Source of the DNA: Folioceros fuciformis
Lineage: Eukaryota > Anthocerotophyta > Anthocerotopsida > Anthocerotales
NCBI GenBank assembly: GCA_049999805.1
Contig: JBNGIO010006246.1
Span: 275,587-339,586, forward strand
DNA length: 64,000 nt
Reading direction: 5' to 3'
Shown: positions 23,254 to 36,400 of the stretch, one piece after another
Numbering within the stretch: the first letter of the stretch is position 1
How the letters are laid out: each line of letters opens with the position of its first letter
Notes under the pieces: generated by a model
Seen by the model: only the letters and a program-made list of their open reading frames with translations
Database searches by the model: none
Told to the model about the DNA's origin: nothing
Program-made: the position numbers and the translations under genes

Positions 23254-25536
23254 ATGGAGTTCGTCAGTGGGGACAGGAACTTGTCAGGGTTCGATTCCGT
23301 CAAGGTAAATGAATTTTGCTGCCATCCGGTGTGGGGGCACGGAGACTGGATGGATGCATTCAGACTGCTCGTGAACTTGGACCAAGATTTCGGCTTGCCC
23401 GGCTGGGCGTGGAGTGTGCGTGGGTTGGGTTTTAGGAACGTGACCGATGGTTGGAAAACGATATGCACAGGATTATGTGGAGAGGGTCGGAAGCTCCTCC
23501 ACGCTGAAGAACATCGACGACTGGCTGCCGGTCACGGCTTCTAGGAATGCCAAGTGGTGGTATGCTGCGTTTCACAATGTTACTGCGGTGGTCGGCGCAG
23601 GTGTACTGGGACTGCCCCATGCCATGGCTCGGCTTACCTGGTACGTTTCCTTGTCTGTATACGCCACTGCGTGCACTCATGTTTAACTTCATTTGGATGT
23701 TCCCTGGCCTGCGTTGCTCACGTTCATGTCACTCAGCCCTGCTGGTTGGTGACATGCTGTGTGTGGCGCAATCCGTGCAGGGGTCCGGGTATCGTGATTC
23801 TCATTCTCTCTTGGGTTATCACTCTCTTCACCTTCTGGCAGTTGGTGGAGATGCACGAGATGGTTCCAGGCAGACGATTCGACAGATACCATGAGCTGGG
23901 TCAGGCTGCTTTTGGAGAAAGGTTGGGGCTCTGGATAGTGGTTCCTCAGACACTCACCGTGCAGATAAGCACGGACATAGTGTACATGGTCACTGGGGGT
24001 GCGTGTCTGCAAAACATTCATCGAAGTTTATGTCATTCACACGCTGCCCCCTGCCCAAAATTCGGCATTGCTCCTTTCATTGTCATCTTCGGGTCTGTCC
24101 ACTTCGTGCTTGCCCAATGTCCTAACTTCGGCTCCATCACCCTGTTCTCCTTGGCCGCTGCAGTCATGTCTATCAGGTAAGACTCCACCTAGATTTTACT
24201 GAACATTACTTCGTGTGGGAACGCAGCAGACGGACGTAGCCTGATGAAATTGTGCTGGCTTCCTGACAACACTTGCAGTTACTCAACCATTGCTTGGGTT
24301 ACATCCTTAGCTCGAGGCATAGATGAGCACACTAGTTACCATTTACCATCTCACTCGAGCGGCGCTTCCTCCACCGCAGACATTTTCGAAGCCATGAAGG
24401 CAACAGGAATTGTGGCTTTTGCTTATGCCGGTCACAGTGTGGCACTCGAGATACAAGCCCAGATTCCATCCACTCCAGAGAAGCCTTCCAAGACAGCCAT
24501 GTGGAAAGGTGTAATCACAGCTTACGTTATTGTTGCCTTCTGTTATTTTTCTGTCGCCATATGTGGATACTGGGCATTCGGCAATAAAGTGGAGGACAAC
24601 ATCCTTCGCTCCATCCAGCATCCTGTCTGGGTCGTCGTCACAGCAAATGCCATGGTGGTCATTCACGTCCTGGGCAGCTATCAAGTACGTCATCCACCAA
24701 GTGCTCAATCTTCCCATCACTCATTTTTCCGCCTCACTAACTTTCCTCTACTGCTCCTCATTCCCCTTTCACCCATTCCAGATGTATGCAATGCCTGTCT
24801 ATGACATGCTGGAGATCCTCTTTGTCAAATATATGCGATTCAACCCTAATTTTCTTTTACGTCTGTTTCTACGCTCTGCGTACGTAGGTGAGCGTAGACG
24901 ANNNNNNNNNNNNNNNNNNNNNNNNNNNNNNNNNNNNNNNNNNNNNNNNNNNNNNNNNNNNNNNNNNNNNNNNNNNNNNNNNNNNNNNNNNNNNNNNNNN
25001 NGACTTTGGTTTTGCATGAATGAAGCATATGTTTGTGACCTCGTATGCTAATGCAACTGGTTGCCTGTTTGCAGCCGCCACCCTTTTCATAGCCACACTT
25101 ATACCTTTCTTTGATGCACTTTTGGGTTTCTTCGGTGGGCTCGCTTTGGCTCCCACTACATACTTCGTGAGTATCACTGCATTCTCTTAAGACAATCATA
25201 CAACCTTGGTCTATGGTTCAATAATTAATTTGTCCTGTTCCTGTTTCCACTCTCTCTCAGATGCCATGCATAGTGTGGCTGGTCTTAAAAAAGCCTCGAA
25301 TTGGTAGTGTGTCGTGGATCGTCAATTGGGTAAGAGGGGGTCTTATTGTATATCATGTTGCACCAATGGACTGCCTAGTGATTCTCATTTTACTTGTATG
25401 CCTTGACCAACCCATCTTTGTGCAGGTTTGTATCATTCTAGGGGCTTTGCTCATGTTGAGTGCAACGATTGGAGGATTGAGGTCGATTTACGTAGATGCG
25501 AAAACATATAGAGTGTTTCACCGAAATCAGTCATGA
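23254..25536 (+). CDS. LHT-type amino acid permease (AAAP family), permease C
   Basis: It has the same fold and likely function as permease B. Eight exons (23254-23304, 23471-23640, 23781-24176, 24279-24684, 24782-24887, 25075-25166, 25261-25329, 25426-25536) join in frame to 466 aa. Motifs include [87 protein letters not shown] and [10 protein letters not shown]. The start is set by the short first exon, whose AAG/GTAAAT donor joins in phase to the exon beginning DYVERVGSS. The 100-N gap (24902-25001) falls inside intron 5, so the coding sequence is complete. The usual IVYMVTGG region reads [11 protein letters not shown]. The gene is divergent from permease B across a 2.8-kb spacer. Confidence 0.94.
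24902..25001. other. Assembly gap (100 N) in intron 5 of permease C
   Basis: The gap is exactly 100 N, so its true size is unknown. It does not touch coding sequence. Confidence 0.98.
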
Positions 25537-26001
25537 TGTTAATCGTGGATTACGTTTCCTCGTGTACGATTAAGGATTCCAATGTAAAACACAAATCATG
25601 TGAAGTAATATGGACATGTATATTGGGGCTTGGATTTGAGCGGATTATGTGTGGTGAGGACCTCCTGTTTTGGGAGTGTTGGTGGGTGGTAGAAGGGCGT
25701 GGTGCCCACAGTCATGAACGGATGCCAAGGTAGAGGCTCTCATTGGCCTTGCCAGGATAAACCGGGCGAATCCGTGCCCAATGGCCGGGATGGTACTGAT
25801 TCAGGTTACACAATACCATGCGGCGAAACGGCGTCCGCCCGGCGCAACGTTGTGTGCCACAGGGATAAGGTGTCGCCGGTTTCGCCACTCCGGCCTCGCG
25901 ACATCAGGATTCAAGCTCGGCAGAAGCTGCGGTTGCAGCGGACGCTTTGCTGTGCTCCAGTCACCAAGCTTGGGATCAGCACACCAGCAAGCAGCAGCGC
26001 G
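25537..26001. other. Intergenic: permease C 3' flank and Lhcb5 promoter
   Basis: Only flanking sequence is seen. The GATAAG element near the Lhcb5 start is listed separately. Confidence 0.5.
25864..25869 (+). promoter_or_regulatory. GATAAG (I-box-like) element upstream of Lhcb5
   Basis: GATAAG lies about 135 bp upstream of the Lhcb5 ATG. I-box motifs recur in light-regulated photosynthesis promoters. A six-base match is weak evidence alone; the position makes it plausible. Confidence 0.3.
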
Positions 26002-27344
26002 ATGGCGGCAGCGTTGGCGGGATCGGCGTTGGGAAGGGCGGAGCTGCTGGGCCAAGCCGTAGTGGCTGCACCCGCCCCCGCCAAGGCCGCTGCCCGGGCT
26101 CCATCGCAGATTGTGTCCGTGCTCGGGAAGAAGAAGGCGGGCAAGGCTGCTCCCAAGAAGGCCGCGCCTGCCGATCCTGAGCTCGCCAAGTGGTATGGTA
26201 GGTGTCCGGCCGTCCACGCTTTGCGGTGCTTGCATTTGGTGATGGACAATGCAGGTTTGGTGACACGCGTGCGGTGTCGCCGGTGATGCTGTGCAGGACC
26301 GGANNNNNNNNNNNNNNNNNNNNNNNNNNNNNNNNNNNNNNNNNNNNNNNNNNNNNNNNNNNNNNNNNNNNNNNNNNNNNNNNNNNNNNNNNNNNNNNNN
26401 NNNTCATGTCTGTGTGCTCGCTCATTCTTGCCCTTCAGCTACGGGTTTGACCCCTTCGGTTTGTCGAAGAAGCCCGCGGACTTTGACCGGTGAGTTGTCG
26501 CACTTTCCCCTTCCTTCCTTTGCCGCTCTGGATGTGGAACGAGCTGGAAGGGAGCCTATGTAGGAAAGCTCGAGACTGTAGTGCGTGTGCCGACGGCGGA
26601 ATTGCTTGCACTGGCAGGTACCAGGCGTATGAGCTGATTCACGCACGCTGGGCCATGCTTGGCGCAGCTGGCTTCATTTTGCCCGAGGCCTTCAACAAAT
26701 ACGGTGCCTCTTGTGGCCCTGAGGCTGTTTGGTTCAAGGTTGGTGTTTGTGTGCCTTCCGACGGACGTGTACGAAGACTTTATCTGGTTGTGGATCTGAT
26801 TTTGTTCCTTGCACTGACAGACCGGCGCCCTGCTTCTTGACGGCAACACTTTGGAATACTTCGGCGCTACCGTGCCTGTCAACCTAGCGGTTGCTGTGAT
26901 TGCTGAGATAGTCCTCGTAGGTGGTGCCGAGTACTACAGGGCGACCAACAAGTCACCCTTGGGATCTGTAAGTCTGTTTCCAAGCCCGTCCTGCACGGTC
27001 TCTTCAGTTACTCAGTACTGTAGCCTGCGATTAAGCTGGCAAGGTTTCTGAAGAGTGTTCTCTGTGCCTCATCTGGCTTGACGCAGGACCTGGATAGGCT
27101 ACACCCTGGCGGTGCGTTCGACCCTTTCAATCTGGCCAAGGACCCGGACACCTTCGCTTTGTTGAAAGTGAAAGAGATTAAGAACGGAAGACTGGCTATG
27201 TTCTCCATGCTCGGATTCTTCATCCAGGCCTACGTCACCGGCGAGGGTCCAGTCGAGAACTTGGCCGCTCACTTGAGCGATCCTTTCGGCAATAATTTGC
27301 TGACGGTGTTGCAAGGTGGTGCGGAGCGAGTCCCGACCTTGTAA
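26002..27344 (+). CDS. LHCB5: Chlorophyll a/b-binding protein CP26 (Lhcb5), minor PSII antenna
   Basis: It is a thylakoid antenna protein linking LHCII trimers to photosystem II and taking part in energy dissipation. Exons are 26002-26197, 26297 to the gap, 26439-26489, 26618-26738, 26821-26967 and 27087-27344. Exon 1 encodes an Ala-rich plastid transit peptide and a Lys/Ala-rich mature N-terminus ending DPELAKWYG. Exon 2 starts GPDR and is lost in a 100-N gap. Later exons give [20 protein letters not shown], helix [16 protein letters not shown] with the chlorophyll-ligand Glu/Arg pair, the CP26-type segment [20 protein letters not shown], and helix [21 protein letters not shown]. The C-terminus [16 protein letters not shown] is typical of the family. 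The missing part should carry the LTGEFPGD region. Confidence 0.95.
26304..26403. other. Assembly gap (100 N) inside Lhcb5
   Basis: It removes most of exon 2 of Lhcb5. The size is arbitrary. Confidence 0.98.
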
Positions 27345-27549
27345 ACTTCAAGCTCAAATATTTTTCTTTCGTTGAGCTAATCCTTCTTGGAGCTGTACAA
27401 AGCAATGGAATTGTGCCTGCAAAGCCCGCAGGTGGAAGAAACTTTTTGCTTCGTTAACTAAGACATCTAACACCCGTGGACTGGATTCTTCTCTAGTCCT
27501 GATCCAAGGCGCAGAATCTGTTCCTGGCCTTTCCCGATCCGATGACAGG

Positions 27550-30027
27550 CTACCGTGTTCGCATGTCCTGCATCATTTGTACGACAGTAATCATCTCCGG
27601 GCGTTGAGATGGTAGCACTTCTGTGCACCTTAGCGCAATACTCAACACGAACAGTATCTCTTGCCGAATGGCCTTCTTCAAACAAACACCCGATCGAAGC
27701 TCCGGATCAATTACCTCCTCAATGAGATCTACTTTCAAGTGCACTGATTCCTTTAACCATTTCACCAAATCTCTGTCCTCGTCGCACCGTCTTCCGCTCA
27801 AAAGCTCAAGCAACACCACTCCATAACTGAATACATTGCTACTTGGAGTAACCCGGCTCGTATATGCGTACTCTGCGCAACCCCACGATCACGTTCATCC
27901 GGGGATCCTCTAATACAAATCTATATCAAGGAGTGACTCAGACTTAGGATGAAAGCGTGGTGGAATACCTGGAGCGATGTAGCCGCTGGAGCTGGGAAAT
28001 GTCGCAACGGATTCTCGGTGCACCTTGGCTGGATCCAGTATCTTGCTCAGCTCCACGTCGCCAACTAGAGGCGCAAATTCTTCATCTAGCAGGATGTTGC
28101 TCGAAGAAATGTCCAGGTGCACCGTGGGAGGCTGGTAAGCCTGGTGGAAGAACGCAAGGCCTTGTGCAATCCCCAGGGCAATTTGATACCTTCTTTCCCA
28201 ATCTAAGGCCCATGCATCGGAATCCAGACACTGTCGGAGAGTGCCGTGCGCCAAGGTGTCCTTATACATGAGCAGCAACTTCTGGTTGAAGATGAAGAAG
28301 TGGACCGGGCGCATGATGTGCTTGTGTGCCAGCCCTCGAAGCGATTCCAGCTCGCCCGTGATGTGCTCCGCATGAGCTTCGAGTATGTTCTTGTCCACGT
28401 TCACCCTCTTGATCAAATACTGGTGATCGGATTCCAGCGCGCCCACGCGGTACAGCGTGCTGTATTTGTTGGCGCTCACGATGTCTTCCTGCTTGAAGAT
28501 CTTGTTCAGCTCGTCCTGCGCAATGGAAACATGTTCGGAGTCGTCGACGGACCTAGAGAAATTGAAGTCCTCGCTGTGGTGACTTGGAAAATCGCGGGGA
28601 GTTTTAGCATCTCCCTTCTGTGGAAACGATTGGTTGGATCTTTGAGCGGGTCCCGGAGTTTCCTGACCCGTCACCGGAGCTGGAAATTTGGACCTGCAGA
28701 ATCTGAGCAAGAAGAAGAGCAGGGTGAGCAGCATCAGGATCCCCAGCACCACAAACCCTGCGAACCCACAGGTCCCCTTCTTCTTCAGTGTGGCTCCAAC
28801 AGGGGATGGCGCGGCGGCCGGAAATTTGGCGACGTTCGCTGACAGCTTGCATTCCCGTAGCGGGGACCCGCGAAGGCCCCTGTTTCCACTGAAGCTGCCC
28901 GGGGGACTGGCAGTGAAAGCGGGGGATTCCGGCACAGGCCCTGTCAGCTGGTTGTTAGAGATGTCGATGAACGTCAGGGACGGCATTCGAGCAAGGTCTG
29001 ATGGAATGCTGCCGGTGAGCTGATTGTTCGAGAGATCTAGAACCTCGAGCTTGGAGAGAGTAGAGATGGCTGCGGGGATGGCCCCCGTGAGAGCGTTGGA
29101 GCGAAGGATCAGCCGCCGGAGGTTTTGGAGTTGTCCAATCTCCTGAGGAATATTCCCGCTGAAGCCATTTGCAGCTAGATTGATCCTAGTCAAACTGGAC
29201 ATGACGCCGAGTTGCGGAGGAATTGAACCTGACAAGTCATTGGAATGCAGGTCCAGCTTTGCCAGATTCTTCAGCTTCTGAAGCTGGAGCGGTATGCCTC
29301 CCGTGAGGTTGTTGAACTGCACATCCAGAACTCGCAAGTTGAAGCAGTTTGACAGACTAGCCGGCAAGCTGCCGTTCAAGGAGTTGCCTTGCAAAAGCAG
29401 GTGTGTCAGATTCACAAGATTTTCCAGTGTCTCGGGGACAACACCTTCCAGCCTGTTCCCGTTCAGATTCAGCATGACGAGATTTCTCAGCTGGCCGAGT
29501 GTGGCGGGAATGCTTCCAGTGAGCCCGTTGTTGGAAAGATCAAGAATCTGCAGATCGATTGCACCTGCACCCAGCAGATCATCTGGAATGGGCCCTGAAA
29601 ACTGGTTTCTGGACAGATCTATGACCGTGAGCGTGGTGCTCAGATTCGAAGGAACGAAACCGCTTAAGTTGTTGCCCGACAGATTGAGAAATCGAAGAGA
29701 ACTCAACCGACTCAAGTCAACTGGAGTGCCCCTGAGACCTTGGCCGGGCAAGGACAGGGAAATCACTGCAGATGTAGGAAGATCACAGGTTACCCCAAAC
29801 CAGTTGCAAGCTGTAGGGTCGGAAGAATTCCAGGTTGAGAAGAAAGACCCGCTGGGAACATCGACGACAGAGTTACGGAACTGCAGCAGGGTCTGAGCGT
29901 CTTCAGATTGTTGCTTGAGAACGACTCCTGCAGCAAATTCTATGCCCACTAAGAGTTCGAGGAAGGTGGCAAGTACTACGACGGAAGTAATGCCGTGCAG
30001 ATGAATGCAAAGTCTAGTTGCTCCCAT
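27550..30027 (-). CDS. LRR receptor-like pseudokinase (PXC3-like)
   Basis: It is a single-pass plasma-membrane receptor. The start is taken at Met 30027, which gives a signal peptide; the open frame extends to 30153. Order: signal peptide; LRR N-terminal domain ending CNWFGVTC; about ten LRRs (LxxLxLSxNxLSGxIP); TM FVVLGILMLLTLLFFLLRFC; a juxtamembrane region; then a kinase-like domain. The kinase is probably inactive: the HRD motif reads HLD (HLDISSSNILLD) and DFG is replaced in GDVELSKILDP. These changes match the PXC3 (At2g41820) family, which has HLDVSSSN and GEIEISKLLDP. One intron splits APG/EY (exon 1 ends 27969, exon 2 starts 27872), then FSYGVVLLELLSG to the stop. It probably signals through partner kinases; the ligand is unknown. 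Confidence 0.9.
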
Positions 30028-30153
30028 GTTGCCAACTTGGAACAAGCTCTCACACAACAGTGGCAAAGGATATTGCACGCTCGTGAAATCGGCAGGCATT
30101 TGGATACCTTTGCAATTCGGGCTGAAGGACAAGGGCGAACTTTGTGTGCACAC

Positions 30154-30489
30154 CGGTTCCAGGTCCCATGGTTACACCACGTGGCTGAAAAGAATAACTC
30201 AGCAGGCCGCGGCCGGCCTAGTGGCAGCAGGGGCCAGCTTGAGCTAGTGACTGCATGACGAGACTTAGAGTTTGGAACAGTCCCTAGCATTTCTCAGAGA
30301 TTCCCATGGCTGGGACCCATCAGCTCTGTGGGAAAAGTTATATCCGGTTTGTCTGCACTAAACCAAAATCGGAGTCAAGTACATCCGGAACAGCTAAAGA
30401 TGTAGCCCACCAGAAGATGCTGATGCTTACTTTGCATAAGCTCGACGAAGGATTGAGGAGCATCAATTGGTGGAACTGACCGCTGATTA
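30154..30489. other. Promoter of the LRR pseudokinase
   Basis: This is a compact spacer between the LRR gene start and the MFSD5-like gene end, both on the minus strand. No distinct element is recognised. Confidence 0.4.
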
Positions 30490-32755
30490 TCAAATTAAGA
30501 CTGCATCAGGGCCTCTCGACTTGGAAAGGTGCTGCGTGGGAAAGCCACAGATCTTGCAGAAGTCAAAGTCACTTTGAAACATAAAAAAGGCCAAGGCATA
30601 GCGAGGAGACGTACCGGGAGGAGAGCGCTTGGAGCGACTAAGATACGATAAGCCGACAACACTGCATAAGAGTGCAACGATGCAGAGGCCAAACAGTGTG
30701 CTGTTTTCCAGTGGCTGTGGTCGCGAAGCCTAGCCAGAGGAAAAGGTTACTGATGGGGCATACTATTGCACATTGTGTTGATGCTAGGGCAAGGGAGTTG
30801 CGCACTAATACTTACCCTGAATAATATCCACCATAGCATCACATTTACGGGTGCTTGATACAAGGTCATGATGCCAGCTCGCCTGTCATTTGGTAAATAT
30901 CTGCAGACAGCAACTCTCATCACATCCCTGTTCGAGATGCCATTTGAGCGCCAGGAGGAAGAAGTACTTACATGCTCCTTAGGCGAGCAAGAGATGGCAA
31001 GACGACTCCGACGCAAATGTTGAACACGCAAAACACAAACACCAACACGTAAACCTCCTGCACAAGGTAACACTCGGAAACATATCAGGCCAATAAAAGG
31101 CTTTCATTGGGGATAGGCTAGCTACAAAACTGACAGCGCTTCCGTCGCCCTTTACAGACCTGATAGTCATAGGCAGCGATGAAAAGAGCACCAGCCGATG
31201 CAATAAATGCCCAAGGTAGGAACTTTTCAGGATGCATGAACCAAGGCCCAGACAGGAGACAAGCGGCAATTATGCTGCCAAGAATCATGGAAGCCATCAA
31301 CTGAGTGTAGATTGATCCAACTTGCACATGCCGACCATCTGCCTGATTATGCATTAGGGACAGGATAAATTGAGCCTTTGAAGAATTAATCACATACTAC
31401 ATGGCAAGTACACTAGAGTCCAACACACAACTGGGTGTCAGCCTGTATCTTTTCTACGATAGAAAGCTCACCACAAGCGTTGGAGTCCAGAGCAGCCAAA
31501 ACGTCGATACAGAGAGCTCAAAACTTGCTTGCGCGAACCCAAGAAGGAGAACGGTTCTGTCTGCACAAGGCAATGACTTGTACATTTTGATGACCACAAG
31601 GTTGTTCGGTAACTTGCTTGGGAGAAAGGAGAATGCAAGGAATCGAGACCTACCCTTCAGAGAGTGCAAGGCATGTGACGCTGATCTTATTACATCAAGT
31701 CGAGGAATGGTCCGATTCTCAGCCCATGTAGTTCCAATTAGCACGACACATAATCCTGTGAAGACAGCGGCGACAACGGAGGATGAGGGTGTATCGAAGC
31801 CATGAATTGTAACCAAAACATTGGCCACAGCTCCACTTCCGAGGCCCATGACTGCCCCACCAACTGTCATCACCCAGAATGTTGCTACAAGCCACTCTTG
31901 CTTGAAGCCCATCTTCACATAGACCGACAAGGGAGATATCAGCTCAACTGGAACCATCAGAGATCAGATAGCATCAAAGCTAACAAATTACCCTTAACGA
32001 CAAAGGCAACTGGGGACATAGAAGGTCACACCTTCTCGTGCTCTACAACCACCCAGGCCTCAAATGTAGATGAGAAAAGAGACGTAGCCACCCCGAGAAA
32101 TACGTGTGCAAAGCATAATGTTTGGAAATTACTGGACAAGCTGAACAAGCAGCCCACGTGGTGGAGTATCCCAAACACGATACATCCTCGTTTCCGACCT
32201 CTGCAACAACAATTGTCTCCCAGTGGATAACAAATCTCATCCAACTTAACAAGACGTAGAGTCTGCAACGAGATCTAGGAGCTCCTTACACAGAGTCAGC
32301 TACTGCACCAGCGAAAGTTCCGAATATGAGCGCACTGGCATGTCCGACTGCTAGCAGAAATGCAATATCTCTTCTATTCAGTCCATAGTTTTCATAGCGA
32401 TTCTCTCTCCACACAAACTGCTGCTGAAAGGCCACTGCATCCACAGATTCAGATTCATGTTCTCTCTCAGGATTGCTCGGTACCAGCATATCGACAAGCA
32501 CCTGAAATTCTTCGAGTGGAGCACAACAAAGACAATCATAGAGAGCTTACAGGCGGCAGCAAGGAAGGGCAGGAGGAAGGATTGCTGGAACGAAAAGAAA
32601 GAAGGAGGGAGGCGAGTCAGGCTAGCAGTCCGATCAAGAGGGGAGACTGTCCAGTCAGGCTTCAAAACTCTGCGTCCATACAGAAGCAACGTGCAGGCCC
32701 CTAATAGCCATCCGTAGAGCCAGGGCGGTCCTTGCCATTCCTCGTCGTCTTCCAT
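30490..32755 (-). CDS. Major facilitator, MFSD5/MOT2-like (molybdate-anion transporter family)
   Basis: It is a 12-TM MFS_5 protein; the algal and animal relatives MOT2/MFSD5 are linked to molybdate uptake. About eight exons run from Met 32755 to TGA 30490. Recognisable blocks are YENYGLNRRDIAFLLAVGH, FGTFAGAVADS joined to GRKRGCIVFGILHH (the A-motif loop), FLGVATSLFSSTFEAWVVVE (conserved in the family as GGIATSLLFSAFESWLVAEH), MGFKQEWLVATFW, LLLGFAQASFELSVSTFWLL, VLPSLARLRS, YLPNDRRAGIMTLYQAPVNV and the last TM LFGLCIVALLCSVVGLSYL. Intron borders are approximate. The N-terminal acidic MEDDEEW is not a targeting peptide I recognise. Substrate assignment rests on family membership only. It shares a 0.7-kb divergent promoter with the DYW-PPR gene. 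Confidence 0.85.
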
Positions 32756-33432
32756 TGGAGCTGCGTAGCTGCCTATTTACTCAAGTAATCGATGTATCTT
32801 GAAAGCATCTGAACTTCAACCTGCGACAAGTTGCTTCTCTTTCCCGTTGTAAGCCTTGTCTTAAGAGGATGAGACTTTTGGCGGAGATACATGGATGGTC
32901 CACTTTGAGGATTGTGGTGGCCGATCACCATTACCCAGAGCTGTTATGGCCCTAACTCTCTCCCACTTGGCGAGAGGGGGAATCCTCGTGCCGATGGCGA
33001 TGGCTTTGCGTGCGGTGGAGCCGTACTTTGGGCGAAGTAACACTGGCTTCCTCATGGTTGTGTGTCACAGACTAGCACCGGGTTGAGAGTATACATGTGA
33101 GGATCGTCCAAAGCTGTGATCACTAGGTTGATGCGGGAGCTCAAGAGGAAAATATGAGGAGAGCGGGCGCTAGTGGCGAGAATTTGGTCTCTGCATGTCT
33201 CCGATGCCGGAGTTGCAGTGCCTCCATGCCTTTTGAAGTGTGGTCAAAGCGTCTGTCGAGCCTGCAAGAATCCAAACAGCCCCTCAGACGTGATGGGAGG
33301 CCGGGTAAGTGACACGGTTCATGTCACAGTTCCAGCTGGTGGTCTTTGAATTGCCGTGAGAGTCGAGGTGTCAATGTGTTCTGCTGGGTGGCAGATCAGC
33401 CAATTGTACAGGATGCGTTGTGGAAAATTTTT
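32756..33432. other. Divergent promoter region: MFSD5-like and DYW-PPR
   Basis: Start codons of the two neighbours point away from each other across this stretch. No gene and no convincing element is seen. Confidence 0.45.
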
Positions 33433-36400
33433 ATGGCTGATCCTTCTCGCTCGGTGAACAACAGGTCGAACAAGGTAGAATTCTTTTTGCGAGCTAGTGA
33501 TGCCATACTTGTTTCAAAAGGTCCGAAAGCGAATGAGGCCTTGGCAATTCGTTGCATTGTTTACAGTTTGTCTGATCGCCACAGACAATCCTCAAATATG
33601 CCGACCCCGAGCACAGCACACCAAGAGAGGGCCTGTGGCTTGGGTCTCCTTCTAACCCTGGATGGGTTGAAACGAGGATATCAAGGAAAGAACTCCCTGC
33701 TGCTGCATCCACGGCGTTTTCCCCAAGCCCTGGCTTGCTCTCACAAAGTGATGGGCATCCCCCTTTCAGGTACCGCATTGTGTCGATGGTACTTTTGTAC
33801 TCCCTTTTTTTTGGGTTGTCGACTGACATGTCTGCTGGTTGGTTACGAACTCTGTAGGCTGGCAAGCGGGAACGATTTTGAAGCCTGGATCAAACTGTGT
33901 GGAGAGGGACAGCTTATTGAGGCTTTTGAGGTGTTGGACCTCATGGAACGGAGTGGAATTAAGGTACCAGCTGAGATGTTGCACCACCTTCTGAAGCAGT
34001 GCGTCAAAAGGAAGAATCTAGGAGTTGGCAGACGGGCCCATGCGCTCTCAACTAAAAATGGATACGAGTCAAATTCAGTCTTAGGAGCCCACTTCATCAG
34101 GTTATATTCTTTAAGAGGGGAATTGCTCCAGGCTGCTCAGGTGTTTAGCAGACTGCCTGTGCCAGATACATTAGCGTGGAATGCAATCATTTCAGCATAC
34201 AGTGAGAATAGACGAGCCTGGCAAGCGATCCAGCTTTATCATCATATGCGGCAATCAAACGTGAGGGCAGATGATTATACATTTGTGACTGTTCTGAAGG
34301 CTTGTTCGTCTGCGAGAGATCTATCTGCCGGCAAGCTGGTCCACTCGGATGTGATGGAGAAGGGGTGCAAGTCGAATGCGTTTCTTGATAGTATCCTCAT
34401 GGACATGTATTCAAAATGTGGGAGTTTGGAGGACGCTCGTCAGGTTTTTGACTCTTTGTCGAAGAGAGATGTGGTGACATGGACAGCCATGATTGCAGGA
34501 TATGCTCAGCGTGGAATTGGTGAGGAGGCCCTCAAGCTCTTTCATAGTATGCTGCAGGACCAGGTGACACCGGACAGCTTCACATATGTGAGTATTCTAA
34601 AAGCTTGTGCAAGCATAGGTGTGACACAACACGGTAAGCAGATTCATGCTCAGATTTTACAAAGGGGGCTCGAAACTGACAGCTTCATTGGGAGTGCCCT
34701 CGTGGATATGTATGCTAAATGTGGTAGCCTGGATGATGCTCGCCTGCTGTTTGACAGGTTGCCAAAGCGAAATGTGGTGACATGGAGTGCGATTCTTAAC
34801 GGATATGCCCAGCAAGGCCTTGGTCAAGATGCTTTCAAACTGTATGAGGCTATGAAACAAGAAGGCATCATGCCCGACAAGTTTGTCTTTGCCATTATTT
34901 TAAAAGCATGTGCTAGCATAGGAGCCGATCAGGATGGGCAACGGGTTTATGCTGAAATCATGGAAAGGGGACTGCAGGGGGAGGTGGTCGTTGGGAACAC
35001 CCTGGTAGACATGTTTGTAAAATGTGGCAACCTAGAAAAGGCCCGGAAAGTGTTTGACACCTTGCCAGTCAAATCCACGATGACATGGGGTACCATGTTT
35101 GCAGGATATGCTCAGCAGGGTCTTGGCCATGAAGCTGTCAAATTGTATAAGAGCATGCAACAGCAGGGCTTGGCACCAGATCAGGTAGCGTTTGTGAGCA
35201 TTCTCAAGGCTTGTGGCACCTTGGGAGACAAACAAGAGGGTCAGCAAATTCATGCTCAGATAGTGGATGCGGGGCTACAGGACAATGGATTTGTAGGGAG
35301 TGCCTTAGTGGACATGTATGCCAAGTGTGGAAGTTTGGAGGATGCTCGCAAGGTGTTTGATAGTTTACCCTCAAAAGACTTGGTCACATGGAGTGCCATG
35401 ATTACTGGATATACGCAGCACGGGTTTGGCCATGAAGCTCTCCAATTATACTTGAGCATGCAGCAACATGGCATTGTGCCGGACCATGTGACATTTGTGA
35501 CCGTACTGAAAGCCTGTAGTAGCATTGGTGCTATTCAAGAGGGCAAGTGGATCCACTCCCAAATCCAGGAGAGGGGACTTGCAGCAGATGTTTTTGTTGG
35601 GAGCACCCTTGTGGATATGTATGCCAAATGTGGCAGTTTGGAAGATGCTCAAGGAGTGTTCGACAGATTGCCATCGAAAGATGTGGTTACATGGAGTGCC
35701 TTAATTGTAGGTTATGCAGAACATGGACTTGGTGATGAAGCCCTCAAGCTCTATGAACGAATGCAACAAGATGGGATGTCGCAGGCAAATGAGGTCACGT
35801 TCACTGGCATTCTGAAAGCATGCAGCATCGTAGGAGACCTACAGAAAGTTAAGCAAGTCCATGCTGACATCTTGGACAGGGGACTGGAGAAGAGTGTGAT
35901 AGTGGGTAACACTCTGATTGACACTTATGCAAAGTGTGGGAGTCTTGACGAAGCCCGAACTGTTTTTGATGGGCTGTCAGAGAAGGATGTTGTGACTTGG
36001 AGTAGTATGATTGCAGGATATGCTCAGTATGGACTTGGTCTGGAAGCTCTGCAACTCTATATGACCATGCAACTGGTGGGAATAATCCCGGACGTTGTTA
36101 CAGCAGTGATAGCTGTAAAAGCCTGTGGCAGTGTGGGAGCCTTACATGAGGGCAGGCAGATCCATTCTCACATTGTGGATAAGGGTCTGGTGCAGGACTT
36201 GGTTGTAGGAAATACTCTGGTGGACATGTATGCTAAATGTGGGAGCCTCCATGAAGCGCGCACTGTTTTCGCAGAAATGCCAACTAGGGATGTTGTGACA
36301 TGGAATGCACTCATCAATGGGTATGGCCAACATAATGAGTATGCAATGGCCATTCAGTGTTTCAAGGAAATGCAGGAGGAGGGACTGGGGCCTGATGCTG

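Noticed and set aside
33770-33857. Possible intron (CAG/GTACCG ... TGTAG) near the start of the DYW-PPR gene
   Set aside because: Its 88 nt would shift the upstream frame out of the PPR frame, while the unspliced frame is open throughout.
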